Shown: positions 14,360 to 24,145, numbered from the stretch's first letter. The stretch: 64,000 nucleotides of DNA from Streptomyces sp. NBC_00414 (GCF_036038375.1 NZ_CP107935.1:4588001-4652000); one strand, 5' to 3'. Notes: generated from the sequence alone by a model not told the origin. Numbers and translations are program-made.

Positions 14360-16615
14360 CTAGCCCTCGCTGCCGCGGACCTCTTCCCGCAGCTCCTCGG
14401 GGCATCCCGTGCCCCGGGGCAGCTGGTAGGGGGCCGCGAGGCGGTACGTGCCGGGGCCGGGGGCCAGCAGTTCCGTCCACTGGTCGCCCTGGGCGTCCTC
14501 CTCCGTCTCCATCAGGCAGCCGTTGACGTTGTCGTACGTCTTCGGCGCCCCGTCCTCCCGCTTCTTGGACTCCTCGGTCTCCTGCGGGGGCTTCACGCTC
14601 TTGCCCTCCGCGTCGACCAGCCCGAGCCACGGCGAGTACGGGATCCGGATGAGCACCCGCCCCGCCCGCTTCACCTCAAGCGTCAGCTCGCCCTGCTCGG
14701 CACGGTCGACGACGGCGGGCGGGTCGGCCATCGGCTTGGGGTCGGTGACCTCGAAGAGCTGCCAGTTGGCGTCGCCCCAGACCTGCTTCAGGTAGGGCAT
14801 CCCGCGCTGGACCAGTTCGCGCTCGCGCTGGCCGCCGTCGCCGTCGGGCTCGCCCTTGGGGACGACGACGTAGTGGACGGCCCAGCGCTGGAGCCACTCG
14901 TGGTAGTTCGCCGAGTTGAGGGTGTCGTCGTAGAAGAGCGGGTTGCGCTCCATGTCCGCCTGCCGGTTCCAGCCACGGGCGAGGTTGACGTACGGGGCGA
15001 CGGCGGACGCCTCCCGGTGGGAGCGGGCCGGTACGACCTCGACGCGGCCCTTCTCGGCGCCGACCTCCTGGAGCTGGTTGACGAGGGGGGCCAGTTCGCG
15101 GGCCCAGGACGCCTCGGGTGTCGTGTGCACGATGTCGTCCACGGCCTTGAAGGCGATCCAGCCGTTCACGGTCACGAAGGCCAGGAGGATCGCGTACCAC
15201 TTACGGGAGCGCGGCGCCGTGAAGGGCAGCGCGGCGATCAGCGTGACCCCGCCCAGCAGCATCGGCAGCCGGCTGATGTTGGAGCCGATCTGCGAGCTGA
15301 TCAGCCAGACGAGGACGACGGACAGGCCGTACACCGCCGACGTGATCCGGACCGTCTTCCACTCCTTGGGGACGAGGAAGAAGACGCAGGCCGCTGACGC
15401 GAACGGCAGCAGGACCGACCCGAACATCATCGGCTGCGTACCGGAGAAGGGGAACATCCAGGCCGAGACGCCCACGACCGCTGCGGGCGCGAGGCCCAGC
15501 GCCCACGCGCCAGGGCGGCGTTTCTGCAGGAACAGCGCCACGGCGACGAAACCGACGAACAGGCCGGCCACCGGGGACGCGGCGGTCGCGGCCGCGGCGA
15601 GGGGCGCGGCGCACAGTGCCTTGGCCCAGCGCTTGTAGCGCCAGCGGTACGGCCAGCAGAAGACGACGGCGGCGGCGCCGAGCGCGAAGACCATGCCGAG
15701 GCCGAAGGTCACGCGGCCCGAGATCGCGTTGCACAGGAGCGCGAACACTCCGGCGGCCACCGGGGCCACGGGGTTCCGTACGGCCCTGCTGCGCATCAGC
15801 ACCAGCATGAGCAGACCGGCGGAGGCCGTCCCCGCGATCATCATCGTCGTCCGCACGCCGAGCACGGCCATCAGGTACGGGGACACCACGCTGTACGACA
15901 CCGGGTGCATGCCGCCGTACCAGGCCAGGTTGTACGCCGAACCGGGGTTCCGGCCCACGAACTCGGCCCACGCGTCCTGCGCCGCGAGGTCGCCCCCACT
16001 GTTCGCGAACGTGAAGAACCAGATGATGTGGAGGACGCCGGCCACGGCTGTGGCGATGATCGCGGGGTGCCGCACGAAACGCTGCAGACGGGTGCCTTCA
16101 CGGCCACCGGCTCCGTCGTCACGGCCACCGTCGTCGCCGTCGTCGCCGTCGTCGCGATCATCCTTGCGGTCGTCGCCGCGGCGATCTGCGGTGCCGTCGG
16201 CGCCGCCTTCGTCCGGGCCGCCTTCGTCGCCCGGTCCGGCGTCAGGGGCCGGTCCTGCATCGCGGCCCGGCTGGGCGTCGCGGCTGGGTCCCGCATCGCG
16301 GCCCGGTGCCGTGTCACGGTCAGGTCCGGCGCCGGCGTCCGGATCGGTGTCGGCCTCCGGCACGGCCTCGCGGACCGGCTGGGCGTCGCGGTCCGGCCCT
16401 GCGTCAGGGCCCGGCTCGGCGTCGTGGTCCCGTCCGGCGTCAGGGGCGGGTCCGCCGTCGTGGTCCGGTCCGGCGTCGGGGTTCTCGGCCGTGCCGGAGG
16501 GGGGCCCGGCAACACTGCCGGGATTCTCGACGTGCCGTGTACGCACGCTTATTCGCGGGCCGGCCCCTCGGCTCGGCTCGGCGTCGTCGGCATGCGTCGG
16601 CTCCGCTGTCGCCAC
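14360..16615 (-). CDS. Large polytopic membrane protein with acidic low-complexity N-terminus
   Basis: The 751-residue protein starts at GTG 16615. The first 170 residues are a low-complexity tract of Asp, Gly, Ala and Pro built on DAGP-like repeats. About eleven membrane segments follow (from HPAIIATAVAGVLHIIWFF on), then a soluble C-terminal domain of some 230 residues with WLQRWAVHYVVVPKG. The layout resembles multi-pass membrane proteins with a glycosyltransferase-like extracellular tail, and in Streptomyces such genes are often labelled MFS or integral membrane protein. The function is not known to me. It is downstream of the carboxypeptidase gene on the same strand, 203 bases apart. Confidence 0.75.
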   Translation of the reverse strand: MATAEPTHADDAEPSRGAGPRISVRTRHVENPGSVAGPPSGTAENPDAGPDHDGGPAPDAGRDHDAEPGPDAGPDRDAQPVREAVPEADTDPDAGAGPDRDTAPGRDAGPSRDAQPGRDAGPAPDAGPGDEGGPDEGGADGTADRRGDDRKDDRDDGDDGDDGGRDDGAGGREGTRLQRFVRHPAIIATAVAGVLHIIWFFTFANSGGDLAAQDAWAEFVGRNPGSAYNLAWYGGMHPVSYSVVSPYLMAVLGVRTTMMIAGTASAGLLMLVLMRSRAVRNPVAPVAAGVFALLCNAISGRVTFGLGMVFALGAAAVVFCWPYRWRYKRWAKALCAAPLAAAATAASPVAGLFVGFVAVALFLQKRRPGAWALGLAPAAVVGVSAWMFPFSGTQPMMFGSVLLPFASAACVFFLVPKEWKTVRITSAVYGLSVVLVWLISSQIGSNISRLPMLLGGVTLIAALPFTAPRSRKWYAILLAFVTVNGWIAFKAVDDIVHTTPEASWARELAPLVNQLQEVGAEKGRVEVVPARSHREASAVAPYVNLARGWNRQADMERNPLFYDDTLNSANYHEWLQRWAVHYVVVPKGEPDGDGGQRERELVQRGMPYLKQVWGDANWQLFEVTDPKPMADPPAVVDRAEQGELTLEVKRAGRVLIRIPYSPWLGLVDAEGKSVKPPQETEESKKREDGAPKTYDNVNGCLMETEEDAQGDQWTELLAPGPGTYRLAAPYQLPRGTGCPEELREEVRGSEG

Positions 16616-16818
16616 GTGCTGGCACTCCCGTGTCCCGTTGTTCCGCTCTCGGCCGGGCCCCGCGGCGGGCGGCCTTGCCCCATCCTGGCGACGCTAGCAC
16701 GCACCCCGCCGGGGAGCTCCTGGGTGGTGCTCCGTCAGCGGGGTGCGATCGGTTCTGCTGTTCTGCTGTTCTGCTGTCCGTTGTTCTGGTTGCGCGTCCT
16801 TGAGGGCGTACGCCCCCG

Positions 16819-19662
16819 TCAGCTCACCCGGGTCAGCTTGGCGCCGTATCCCGGTTCCGTGAGGTCCGACTGGAGCGCGACCGGAACCTCGACCGCGTCG
16901 CCCGTCGTACCGTCACCGACGCTCAGCGAGCCGACCTCGGTTCCCGCCTTCGCCTCGTGCGGGATGGTGGCGCCGCCCTCGTCGAGCTTCAGCTTCACGG
17001 TCTGGCCGGCCCAGCCCACCGCGGAGACGTCCTTGGTGGCGACGACCGGTACCTGGCCGCCGAGCCCGTCGTCCACGTACCCCACGACGTCACCCTTCTT
17101 CAGGATCTTCCGCGAGGTCAGCGCGTCCTGGGCGGCGACCATCGCCGTCTTGCTGACCGCGTTGACCGTGTCGATGATCGGCGGCGTGTGCTGTCCGAGG
17201 ATCGCGCCGACGACGATGACGTTCTCACCGCCGACCTCCTGGGTGGCGGCGAAGAGCAGGTTGCCGCCGGCCTTGGTGGTGGAGCCGGTCTTGATGCCGA
17301 TGGCGTTGTTGTACGGCACGAGGCGGTTGTAGTTGTCCCACTTCTTGCCGGACGGGTCCACCCAGGTCGGCAGCTTGGTGATGTCGACCAGCGCCTTGAT
17401 GTCCACCAGCTCGTTGCCGAGCTTCACCTGGTCCTCGGCGGTGGAGACCGTGGTCTCCTTCAGACCCGAGGGGTCGGTGTACTTCGTGTTCTTCATCCCC
17501 AGGTCCTTGGCGGCGGCGTTCATCTTCTCGACGAACTTCGCCTCCGACCCCGCGTCCCAACGCGCCAGCAGCCGCGCGATGTTGTTCGCGGAGGGGATCA
17601 TGATGGCCGCGATGGCGTCCTTCTCGGTGAGGGTGTCGCCCTCCTTGACGGTGTTGAGCGTCGACTCGCCCTGCGCGTCGTAGCCGCCCTCCGTCTCCGC
17701 CTTCTTGTCGACCTCGATCTTCGCGCCGTCCGCGCCGGCCTTCAGCGGGTGCTCCTTGAGGATCACGTACGCCGTCATGGCCTTGGCGACCGAGCCGATC
17801 GCGACGGGCTTCTGCGCCCCGAACGAGTCGACCGTGCCGATGCCGTTGACGTCCATCCAGCCCTGGCCCTCCTCGGGCCACGGCAGGGAGACCTTGTTGC
17901 CCTCGAAGGCGTAGGACTCGTCGGCGGTCAGCGTGAGAGTGGGAGCCGGCAGCGGACGTACGGCCTGTACGACTGCAAACACCACGGCCAGCAGGAGCAC
18001 CAGCGGCGTCCAGATCTTGACCCGGCGCACGAGCGTCCGCACGGGGGTCTGCCGGGGCGGCGGCGTGTTCGTCAGCTCCGCGAGGAGGTCCAGCGGGGGC
18101 CTCGGCGGGAGCGGCTGCTGGGTCGTCCGCTCGGGGCCGACCTGCGGGACGACAGCGGTCTCGGGAGCCGGCGCCACGGAGGACGGGACGGACGGCCCCG
18201 GCGGCGGGACGGCGGGCTTCGCCTTCGGCGGCGCGGGCTCGTCGAGCGGCTTGAGGGCCACGAACTTGCTGGTGCGCTCGGCGGGGGCTTCGCCCTTGGG
18301 CTCGCCGGCCGACTCGGCACCGCCCTTCGGGGCGACGCCCTTGCCCGGCTCGGCACCCTTGTCCGACCCGACACCCTTGCCCGGCTCGGCCGACTCGGCC
18401 GAGTCGGCCGTCTTGCCCGGTCCGGCGTCCGGCTTGGCGTCGGGCTTGGCGCCGCCCAGCTTGAGCATGGTCGTGGGCTGGTCCACGGCCGCGGGCCGCT
18501 TGAAGATCGCGGTGGCCTGGTCGACGGGGGGCTTGGGCCTGCCCTCGCCGGGCGTGGAGTCCGACTTCACGGCGGAACCCGAGTCGGCGCCGGAATCCGG
18601 CTTCGCAGCGGTGTCCGGCTTCGCGTCGGAGGTCGGCTTCACGCCGGATTCCGGCTTCGCAGCGGCATCCGATTTCGTGACGGGGTCCGGCTTTGCGTCG
18701 GACGCTGCCTTCGCGTCGGATTCCGGCTTCGCGTCGGAGGCCGCCTTCGCCGTGGCATCCGGCTTCGCCGCGGAGTCCGCGTCGGAGCCGACGCCCCGGT
18801 CCGACCCGGCGTCCCCGTCAGCGGCGGGAGCTGCGCCCACGGGCGGCTTCGCCGCGGGGACTTCCGCCTCGGGAGCGTCCGCCGTGCGCTTGGCGTCGGC
18901 CTTCGCGTCAGCGCCGCTCTCGTCGCCCGCGGCGGCTTTCCCGTCACTCTCGCCGGAGGCGGACGTTCCGCTCTTGGGCGAGGCGTCGGCCTGCGGAACG
19001 GGCGGAACAGCGCGCCCGGCCGGTGCGTCCTCCGAAGCGTCGCCCTCCGACTCGCCCTCCGACTCGCTCTTCGCCTCGGCCGATGCATCGGCCGGTGCCT
19101 CGGCAGCCGCGGAATCCTCCGGCTCGGAGTCCGGGCCCGCACCCGCATCCGTACCGGCGCCCGAACCCGACTCGTCGGAATCGGAGCCGGGGTCGGAACC
19201 GACACCCGGGTCCGAATCCCCATCCCCGCCCTCGCCGGCAGGCGCACCCACGCCCGGCGCAGCCGAATCCGCCGCCGCGTCCGCAGGAGCGCCCTCAGGC
19301 GCCTCCTCGTCCGCCGTGGCGACCCAGGCCGCCACCGCGCTCCGCAGCCGCGCGTCACCGCCTCCGGCGCCCTTCCCGGCACCTCCGGCGGAACTCTCCG
19401 GCTCCGCAGAACCGTCACTCCCCTGGGAACTCCCGGCAGCCGGCTCCGCCGTCTCCTCCGCACCCGCGGACCCCTTGGAACCCGCCGGGCCCGCAGAACG
19501 CTTCGTCGAGAACACCGCGGTCGCCGTGTCCACCCGGGCAGCCGCCGTCACGGCCTCCCGCGCGACCGCCAGCCGCGGATCCGGAACCGGAACCTTGCTC
19601 CCCGACGTCGGTTCTGCCGACGACTCATGCTGCTTCGACCTGTCGGGGGACTCGCCCGCCAC
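16819..19662 (-). CDS. D-alanyl-D-alanine carboxypeptidase (peptidase S11) with very long low-complexity N-terminus
   Basis: The protein has about 947 residues from GTG 19662, preceded by GGAGGAGG. The first 540 residues are an Ala/Asp/Pro/Ser/Lys-rich tract, including KPDAxAKP-like repeats. One membrane segment follows (about 544-566, IWTPLVLLLAVVFAVVQAV). The outer S11 domain has SVAK (Ser about 624), SAN (about 690) and KTG (about 790). The enzyme removes the terminal D-Ala of peptidoglycan stems. Typical DacA proteins are 400 residues, so the inner tail more than doubles the size. It resembles, from memory, SCO4439, which acts in spore wall maturation. Confidence 0.9.
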   Translation of the reverse strand: MAGESPDRSKQHESSAEPTSGSKVPVPDPRLAVAREAVTAAARVDTATAVFSTKRSAGPAGSKGSAGAEETAEPAAGSSQGSDGSAEPESSAGGAGKGAGGGDARLRSAVAAWVATADEEAPEGAPADAAADSAAPGVGAPAGEGGDGDSDPGVGSDPGSDSDESGSGAGTDAGAGPDSEPEDSAAAEAPADASAEAKSESEGESEGDASEDAPAGRAVPPVPQADASPKSGTSASGESDGKAAAGDESGADAKADAKRTADAPEAEVPAAKPPVGAAPAADGDAGSDRGVGSDADSAAKPDATAKAASDAKPESDAKAASDAKPDPVTKSDAAAKPESGVKPTSDAKPDTAAKPDSGADSGSAVKSDSTPGEGRPKPPVDQATAIFKRPAAVDQPTTMLKLGGAKPDAKPDAGPGKTADSAESAEPGKGVGSDKGAEPGKGVAPKGGAESAGEPKGEAPAERTSKFVALKPLDEPAPPKAKPAVPPPGPSVPSSVAPAPETAVVPQVGPERTTQQPLPPRPPLDLLAELTNTPPPRQTPVRTLVRRVKIWTPLVLLLAVVFAVVQAVRPLPAPTLTLTADESYAFEGNKVSLPWPEEGQGWMDVNGIGTVDSFGAQKPVAIGSVAKAMTAYVILKEHPLKAGADGAKIEVDKKAETEGGYDAQGESTLNTVKEGDTLTEKDAIAAIMIPSANNIARLLARWDAGSEAKFVEKMNAAAKDLGMKNTKYTDPSGLKETTVSTAEDQVKLGNELVDIKALVDITKLPTWVDPSGKKWDNYNRLVPYNNAIGIKTGSTTKAGGNLLFAATQEVGGENVIVVGAILGQHTPPIIDTVNAVSKTAMVAAQDALTSRKILKKGDVVGYVDDGLGGQVPVVATKDVSAVGWAGQTVKLKLDEGGATIPHEAKAGTEVGSLSVGDGTTGDAVEVPVALQSDLTEPGYGAKLTRVS

Positions 19663-19902
19663 CGATGCCTCCTCCGTGCGCCACACACCGTGCGCCCAAC
19701 CGAACCATGAACCCGTTAAACAGTGCACACGCGGCCCGGACACTCGTGTCCGAACCATGTACCAGTGTCCTGTGTGAGGGATTGACCCCTGCGGTAGACG
19801 AGAACGACATATCTACTGGTTCCACAACGAACCGGTCACGTGCTCTCGACAGACCAATGTGAGAGGGGTCACCCTGTCATTCATCCACGCGGGGAGGCAT
19901 GG

Positions 19903-20658
19903 ATGGGCAGGAGCCGCAGAACACTTCCGGAGGAGCTTCTGCTGCTGGCGTTGGACCCGACCACGGGTACCACCGCACAGCCGCAGTCGCTCGACCTCGG
20001 TCTGGCCGGAGCACAGCTAGTGGAGCTGGCGCTGGCCGGACGGATAGCCCCAGACGGGGATCGTATCGCCGTGGTGGCACCACGGCCGACCGGAGATCCG
20101 ACCTTGGACTGTGCGCTGGAACTACTCCGCAGGCGGGGTGCTCCAGTACGCGCTGTGAACTGGATCGGCGGACCCCGACTGGGGTTGCGCCAGACATATC
20201 TCTCGCATCTGGAGCGATGCGGCATGGTCCATGCCGTGGCGGGCCAGATGTGCGGGGTGCTTCCGACGACTCGCTACCAAGCGACGGACACGGAAATCAG
20301 CCGGGAGATCAGGGCCCGGCTGGACAGCGCGATCCGCACCGGCGTCCCGCCGGACCCGCGGACCGCCGCTCTGGCCGCACTGGCGCATGCCGTCGGCCTG
20401 GGCAAGCACCTCTACCCAGGGAACGAAGGGCGCTCGTCGCGCTCCCGCCTCAGGGATCTGATCAGGCACGACCCCATGGGCGGACTCGTGGCTCACGCCG
20501 TGATGGACGTCCAGAACGGAGTGGCCGCACAGCCACGCCGCAGCCCGGCACCGACCGGCCGTCAGGCCGCCCCCGGAGCCAGGCCCGCACCGGAGCCCGC
20601 CAGGGGCGTCCCGATGCAACCGCGCCGCGGTTCGATGGCGCGCGCAGTGGCCCACTGA
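19903..20658 (+). CDS. GPP34 (GOLPH3/Vps74-like) family protein
   Basis: The 251-residue protein starts at ATG 19903 after GGGGAGG. It opens with the family signature LPEELLLLALDPTTG, followed by LGLAGAQLVELALAGRIA and later ALAALAHAVGLGKHLYP. Eukaryotic GOLPH3 proteins bind phosphatidylinositol-4-phosphate; the role of actinobacterial members is unclear. The C-terminal 50 residues are Pro/Arg-rich and disordered. It is divergent from the carboxypeptidase gene. Confidence 0.88.
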   Translation: MGRSRRTLPEELLLLALDPTTGTTAQPQSLDLGLAGAQLVELALAGRIAPDGDRIAVVAPRPTGDPTLDCALELLRRRGAPVRAVNWIGGPRLGLRQTYLSHLERCGMVHAVAGQMCGVLPTTRYQATDTEISREIRARLDSAIRTGVPPDPRTAALAALAHAVGLGKHLYPGNEGRSSRSRLRDLIRHDPMGGLVAHAVMDVQNGVAAQPRRSPAPTGRQAAPGARPAPEPARGVPMQPRRGSMARAVAH

Positions 20659-21180
20659 GCACCCGGTCCACGGCGCGCGAGAACCGGCACAACCGCAGCA
20701 CGGGCAGTTCCCGAAGTACCGCCGTATCCGCAGCATCCGTAACACCGGCAGCATCCGCAGCACACGTGGTAACTCCGCATCACCCACCGTGCACCACGCC
20801 TCGCGCGTCACGCACGTCAGCGCCGCACCGCAGTCCCCATGATCCGGTTCGGGAGCCGCTGGGCCGCGCGGGGCGACAGGCCGTACGTCCGGACGACGAC
20901 ACGGCCCGCCGCCCCGCGCGCTCGTATGCCCGTGTCCCGAATCCGTGTCCCTCGACGTTCGTTCGTCGTCCGCTGTCCCCATATCCACATATCCCTGTGT
21001 CCATGGTTGCTTGTCGTCGTACCCACCGTCAGGTGGCGTCAGGTGGCGCAAGGTGGCGACAAGTGGCGCGTACGCACTGCATATCCGCTGTTTCCCAGCG
21101 GTAGCAAGCACCTTGGTGGCAATCTGCTGAACAGCAGATACGCAAAGTACAGGCAGCCCGCAGCCGGAGGTGCACGTCCC
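20659..21180. other. 522-bp intergenic region with short repeats
   Basis: No gene is convincing here. Two repeat types stand out: copies of CCGCAGCA(C/T) near 20692-20765, and five GTGGCG copies in a row around 21031-21068 (CAGGTGGCG, AAGGTGGCG, AAGTGGCG). The second group lies 110-150 bases upstream of the XRE start and may be its operator. Confidence 0.45.
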
Positions 21181-22038
21181 GTGGCGTCCAACGTCAATCC
21201 CACCGTCAGGCGACGCCGGTTGGGCCAGGAGCTACGACGGCTCCGGGAGCTCAAGGGCATGACGGCCGAAGAGGTCGCCGAGCGGCTGCTCGTCTCGCAG
21301 TCGAAGATCAGCCGCCTGGAGAACGGGCGGCGCAGCATCAGCCAGCGCGACGTCCGCGACCTGTGCGGGGTGTACGAGGTCGAGGACGTCCGGATCGTCG
21401 ACTCGCTGATGCAGATGGCCAAGGACTCGCGCCAGCAGGGCTGGTGGCACTCCTTCGGCGACATCCCGTACAGCGTCTACATCGGTCTGGAGACCGACGC
21501 GGCGAGCCTGCGCGTGTACGACCCGCTGGTCGTGCCGGGCCTGCTGCAGACCCGGCCGTACGCGGAGGCGCTGATCCAGGGCGCTCTCCCGGAGGCCGCC
21601 GCCGGCGACATCGACAAGCGCGTACAGGTGCGGCTGCGCCGACAGGAACGTATCTCCGACCTGGAGAACCCGCTGCGGCTGTGGGCCGTTCTCGACGAGG
21701 CGGCGCTGCGCAGGACCGTCGGCAACAAGCAGGTGATGATCGAGCAGTTGGAGCATCTCGTCGAGATGTCGCACGTGCCGCACGTGACGGTCCAGGTCAT
21801 CCCGTTCACGATGGGCGCCCATCCGGGGGTGAGCGGCCAGTACGCGATCCTGGAATTCCCCGACGCGGCCGACTCCAGCGTGGTCTACATCGAGGGCGTC
21901 ACCAGCGATCTGTACCTGGAGAAGGCGAACGACGTCCAGAAGTACAGCGTCATGTACGAGCATCTGCGGGCGCAGGCGCTCAACGCCGACCAGTCCCGGG
22001 AGTTCATCGCGGATGTCGCGAAGGACTATGCGCACTGA
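21181..22038 (+). CDS. XRE-family regulator with DUF5753 domain (Scr1-like)
   Basis: The 285-residue protein starts at GTG 21181 with a GGAGGTG ribosome site. The N-terminal helix-turn-helix (about 10-65) has LRELKGMTAEEVAERLLVSQ and SKISRLENGRR. The rest is a DUF5753 domain, with PGLLQTRPYAEAL and VTVQVIPFTMGAHPG. These regulators are usually paired with a DUF397 protein, as here at 22289. I recall that the S. coelicolor pair SCO4441/SCO4442 (Scr1/Scr2) affects antibiotic production; this locus looks like its counterpart. Confidence 0.9.
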   Translation: MASNVNPTVRRRRLGQELRRLRELKGMTAEEVAERLLVSQSKISRLENGRRSISQRDVRDLCGVYEVEDVRIVDSLMQMAKDSRQQGWWHSFGDIPYSVYIGLETDAASLRVYDPLVVPGLLQTRPYAEALIQGALPEAAAGDIDKRVQVRLRRQERISDLENPLRLWAVLDEAALRRTVGNKQVMIEQLEHLVEMSHVPHVTVQVIPFTMGAHPGVSGQYAILEFPDAADSSVVYIEGVTSDLYLEKANDVQKYSVMYEHLRAQALNADQSREFIADVAKDYAH

Positions 22039-22288
22039 GGTGATCAGGGGCCGGTTTTGACCCCTCCGGCGAGAAGGCGGCGGACAATACACCACCGGCC
22101 TATCGCAAGGGAAGACTCGACTGGCATATGTCACCCAGACGGGTGAATAGTCGCTTCGTACGCGGGAGTTGGCGAGTAGCGTCGATCACGCCAAGGCGCA
22201 ACAACCTTGGCGTAATCCGAACCGTGGGTTCCGGAAGGAACCCGCAACTCGGTGACAGCCACCCCAGCAACCGGCCATCGGAGCGAAC

Positions 22289-22489
22289 ATGGCAATCAAG
22301 CAAGGCGCCACGGACACGTGGACGAAGTCTTCGTACTCCCAGGGAAACGGCGCGTGCGTCGAGATCAAGTCCCCGGTCCTGGCGGCGATGGCCGTCCGCG
22401 ACTCCAAGGTCGCCGAAGGCCCCACGCTGGCCTTCCCGGCGGAGTCCTGGAACGCCTTCGTGGCAGAAGTGAGCCGGGGCACCGTCTGA
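22289..22489 (+). CDS. DUF397 small protein (Scr2-like), partner of the XRE regulator
   Basis: This 66-residue protein has the DUF397 pattern: WTKSSYSQGNGACVEI, then VAVRDSK-like AVRDSKVAEGP, then a Trp and Phe near the C-terminus (WNAFVAEV). It lies 250 bases after the XRE gene. DUF397 proteins act together with their XRE partner; how is not settled. The gap between them holds no gene that I can support. Confidence 0.9.
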   Translation: MAIKQGATDTWTKSSYSQGNGACVEIKSPVLAAMAVRDSKVAEGPTLAFPAESWNAFVAEVSRGTV

Positions 22490-22577
22490 CAACGGCGGAG
22501 GCCTCGCACAGCACGTACCGAGAAACAACTTCATCAACAACTACAACCGTCTCGACAACTTCATACGCACCATGAAA

Positions 22578-22618
22578 GAGCCCTCTCGACTGGCCCGCCG
22601 TCCTGGCCGAGGGGGCTC
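22578..22618 (+). terminator. Hairpin terminator after DUF397
   Basis: GAGCCCTCTCG (22578-22588) pairs with CGAGGGGGCTC (22608-22618) with one G-T pair. A second hairpin, CCGGTGGC with GCCACCGG, lies at 22720-22754. Confidence 0.7.
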
Positions 22619-22904
22619 GGCCCTGTCCGCACCCGCCTCGAAGATCCTCCCGCAATTGTGCGCATGCTGCGCAGGTATTGCGTATGAAAGTCGTGGTCAT
22701 TCGTATGGATCTTCATTTCCCGGTGGCTCCGGGGGACTTCGCCGGGGCCACCGGACGGAAATGCATACCGATCGCTGACAAACATGAGCAGTCGGCCCAC
22801 TGTTCGCATACCGATCCGCCCCTCAACCGACCGTTCCCGTTCGATTACAGTGCTGACTTGTCGGCCGTACGGACGGAATCGGATCGGGATCTCGGGAGGC
22901 CTCG

Positions 22905-24080
22905 GTGGGTGCGACAGCCGGTGCCGTCTGGGGCCGTGCCGAACAGCAGGACTTCCGCAGCCGGGTGCGTGGCACGCTCCTCGGCGCGGCCGTGGGCGAC
23001 ACGCTCGGTTCCCCCGTCGGCCACCTCTCGATGGAACAGATCCGTGCCGCGCACGGCGCGGAGGGGCTCACCGACCTGGCCCACGGATACGGCAGGCGCG
23101 GGGCCGTCTCGCACCTCACCCAGCTGACCCTGTTCTCGCTCGACGGGCTGATAAGGGCCCAGGTGCGCCGGGACACCGGTGCCTGGCATCCGCCGACGGA
23201 CCTGCACCGGGCGTATCTGCGGTGGGCCGCCACCCAGCGCGACTGGGGCCCGGACGAGCGGCGCAAGGAGGACGGGTGGCTGGCCCGCGAGGAGTGGCTG
23301 TACGCACGCCGTGATCCCACGCGCGCCTGTCTGATGGGCCTCGGCGACGAGCTGATGGGCACACTGGACGCGCCCAAGAACCCCGACGAGCGGGGCGTCG
23401 AGGCCACGGCCCGCTCCGCGCCGTTCGGGCTCCTCGTCGGCTGGGAGCCGCAGCTCGTCCTGCAGCTCGCGGTGGAGTGCGCGGCGCAGACGCACGGCCA
23501 CCCGCTGTCCTACCTGTCGGCGGGCGCGTACGCCGTGATCGTGCACGGTCTCGCGCGTGGGGAGAGCCTCGACACGGCCGTCCAGCGGGCCCTGCAGCTG
23601 CTGGCACCGCGCCCGGGGCAGCAGCCCGTCGCCGAGGCGCTGCAGCGGGCCCTGGGGGCCGTACGGCAGGGCATGCCGTCACCGGCCCGCGTCGAGGACC
23701 TGGCCGGGGACGGCACGGCCGAGGGGCTGCTGTCGGTGGCCGTGTACTGCGCCCTGGTCGGCGAGGACACCCGGCACGGCCTGTGCCTGTCGGTGAACCA
23801 CGGCGGCGCGTCGGGTGCCACCGGTGCTCTCACCGGCGCGCTGCTCGGCGCCCTGCACGGCGAGACGGCCCTTCCGCCGTCCTGGCTGGCCGAGCTGGAG
23901 GGCCGCCCCACCATGCTCGTCCTCGCCGACGACTTCGCGATGGAGATGACCCAGGGCCCGGCCCTGCACGGTCCGGCGGGCTCCTCGCCGGGCTGGCTGG
24001 CCCGTTATCCGCGCGGGTACGCGGCCCTCTCCGGCACGGGCGCCACACCGGTCCCGGCCGGGCTGACCGCCCGCGGCTGA
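22905..24080 (+). CDS. ADP-ribosylglycohydrolase-fold protein, probably catalytically inactive
   Basis: The 391-residue protein (GTG 22905, GGGAGG ribosome site) has the ADP-ribosylglycohydrolase fold: GTLLGAAVGDTLGSP (23-37), TQLTLFSLDGLI (72-83) and LSVNHGGASGATGALTGALL (295-314). The first motif is kept. Active enzymes bind two Mg ions through a Thr-Asp-Asp cluster just before TQLT and through two Asp in N-x-GGDSDST. Here these read SHLTQ and NHGGASGAT, so the Asp ligands are gone. It may be a binding protein or regulator that recognises ADP-ribose without cleaving it. Confidence 0.8.
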   Translation: MGATAGAVWGRAEQQDFRSRVRGTLLGAAVGDTLGSPVGHLSMEQIRAAHGAEGLTDLAHGYGRRGAVSHLTQLTLFSLDGLIRAQVRRDTGAWHPPTDLHRAYLRWAATQRDWGPDERRKEDGWLAREEWLYARRDPTRACLMGLGDELMGTLDAPKNPDERGVEATARSAPFGLLVGWEPQLVLQLAVECAAQTHGHPLSYLSAGAYAVIVHGLARGESLDTAVQRALQLLAPRPGQQPVAEALQRALGAVRQGMPSPARVEDLAGDGTAEGLLSVAVYCALVGEDTRHGLCLSVNHGGASGATGALTGALLGALHGETALPPSWLAELEGRPTMLVLADDFAMEMTQGPALHGPAGSSPGWLARYPRGYAALSGTGATPVPAGLTARG

Positions 24081-24145
24081 CGCGCCCCGGGCTGCGCACT
24101 CGGACACCACACCCGGACGCCGCCCCGCGTTCACGGCGGAACGAG

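Noticed and set aside
16753..16776. Three TTCTGCTG units
   Set aside because: A short simple repeat behind the carboxypeptidase gene with no sign of function.
16957..19710. 917-codon frame on the top strand
   Set aside because: Antisense of the carboxypeptidase gene; open only because of high G+C and low complexity.
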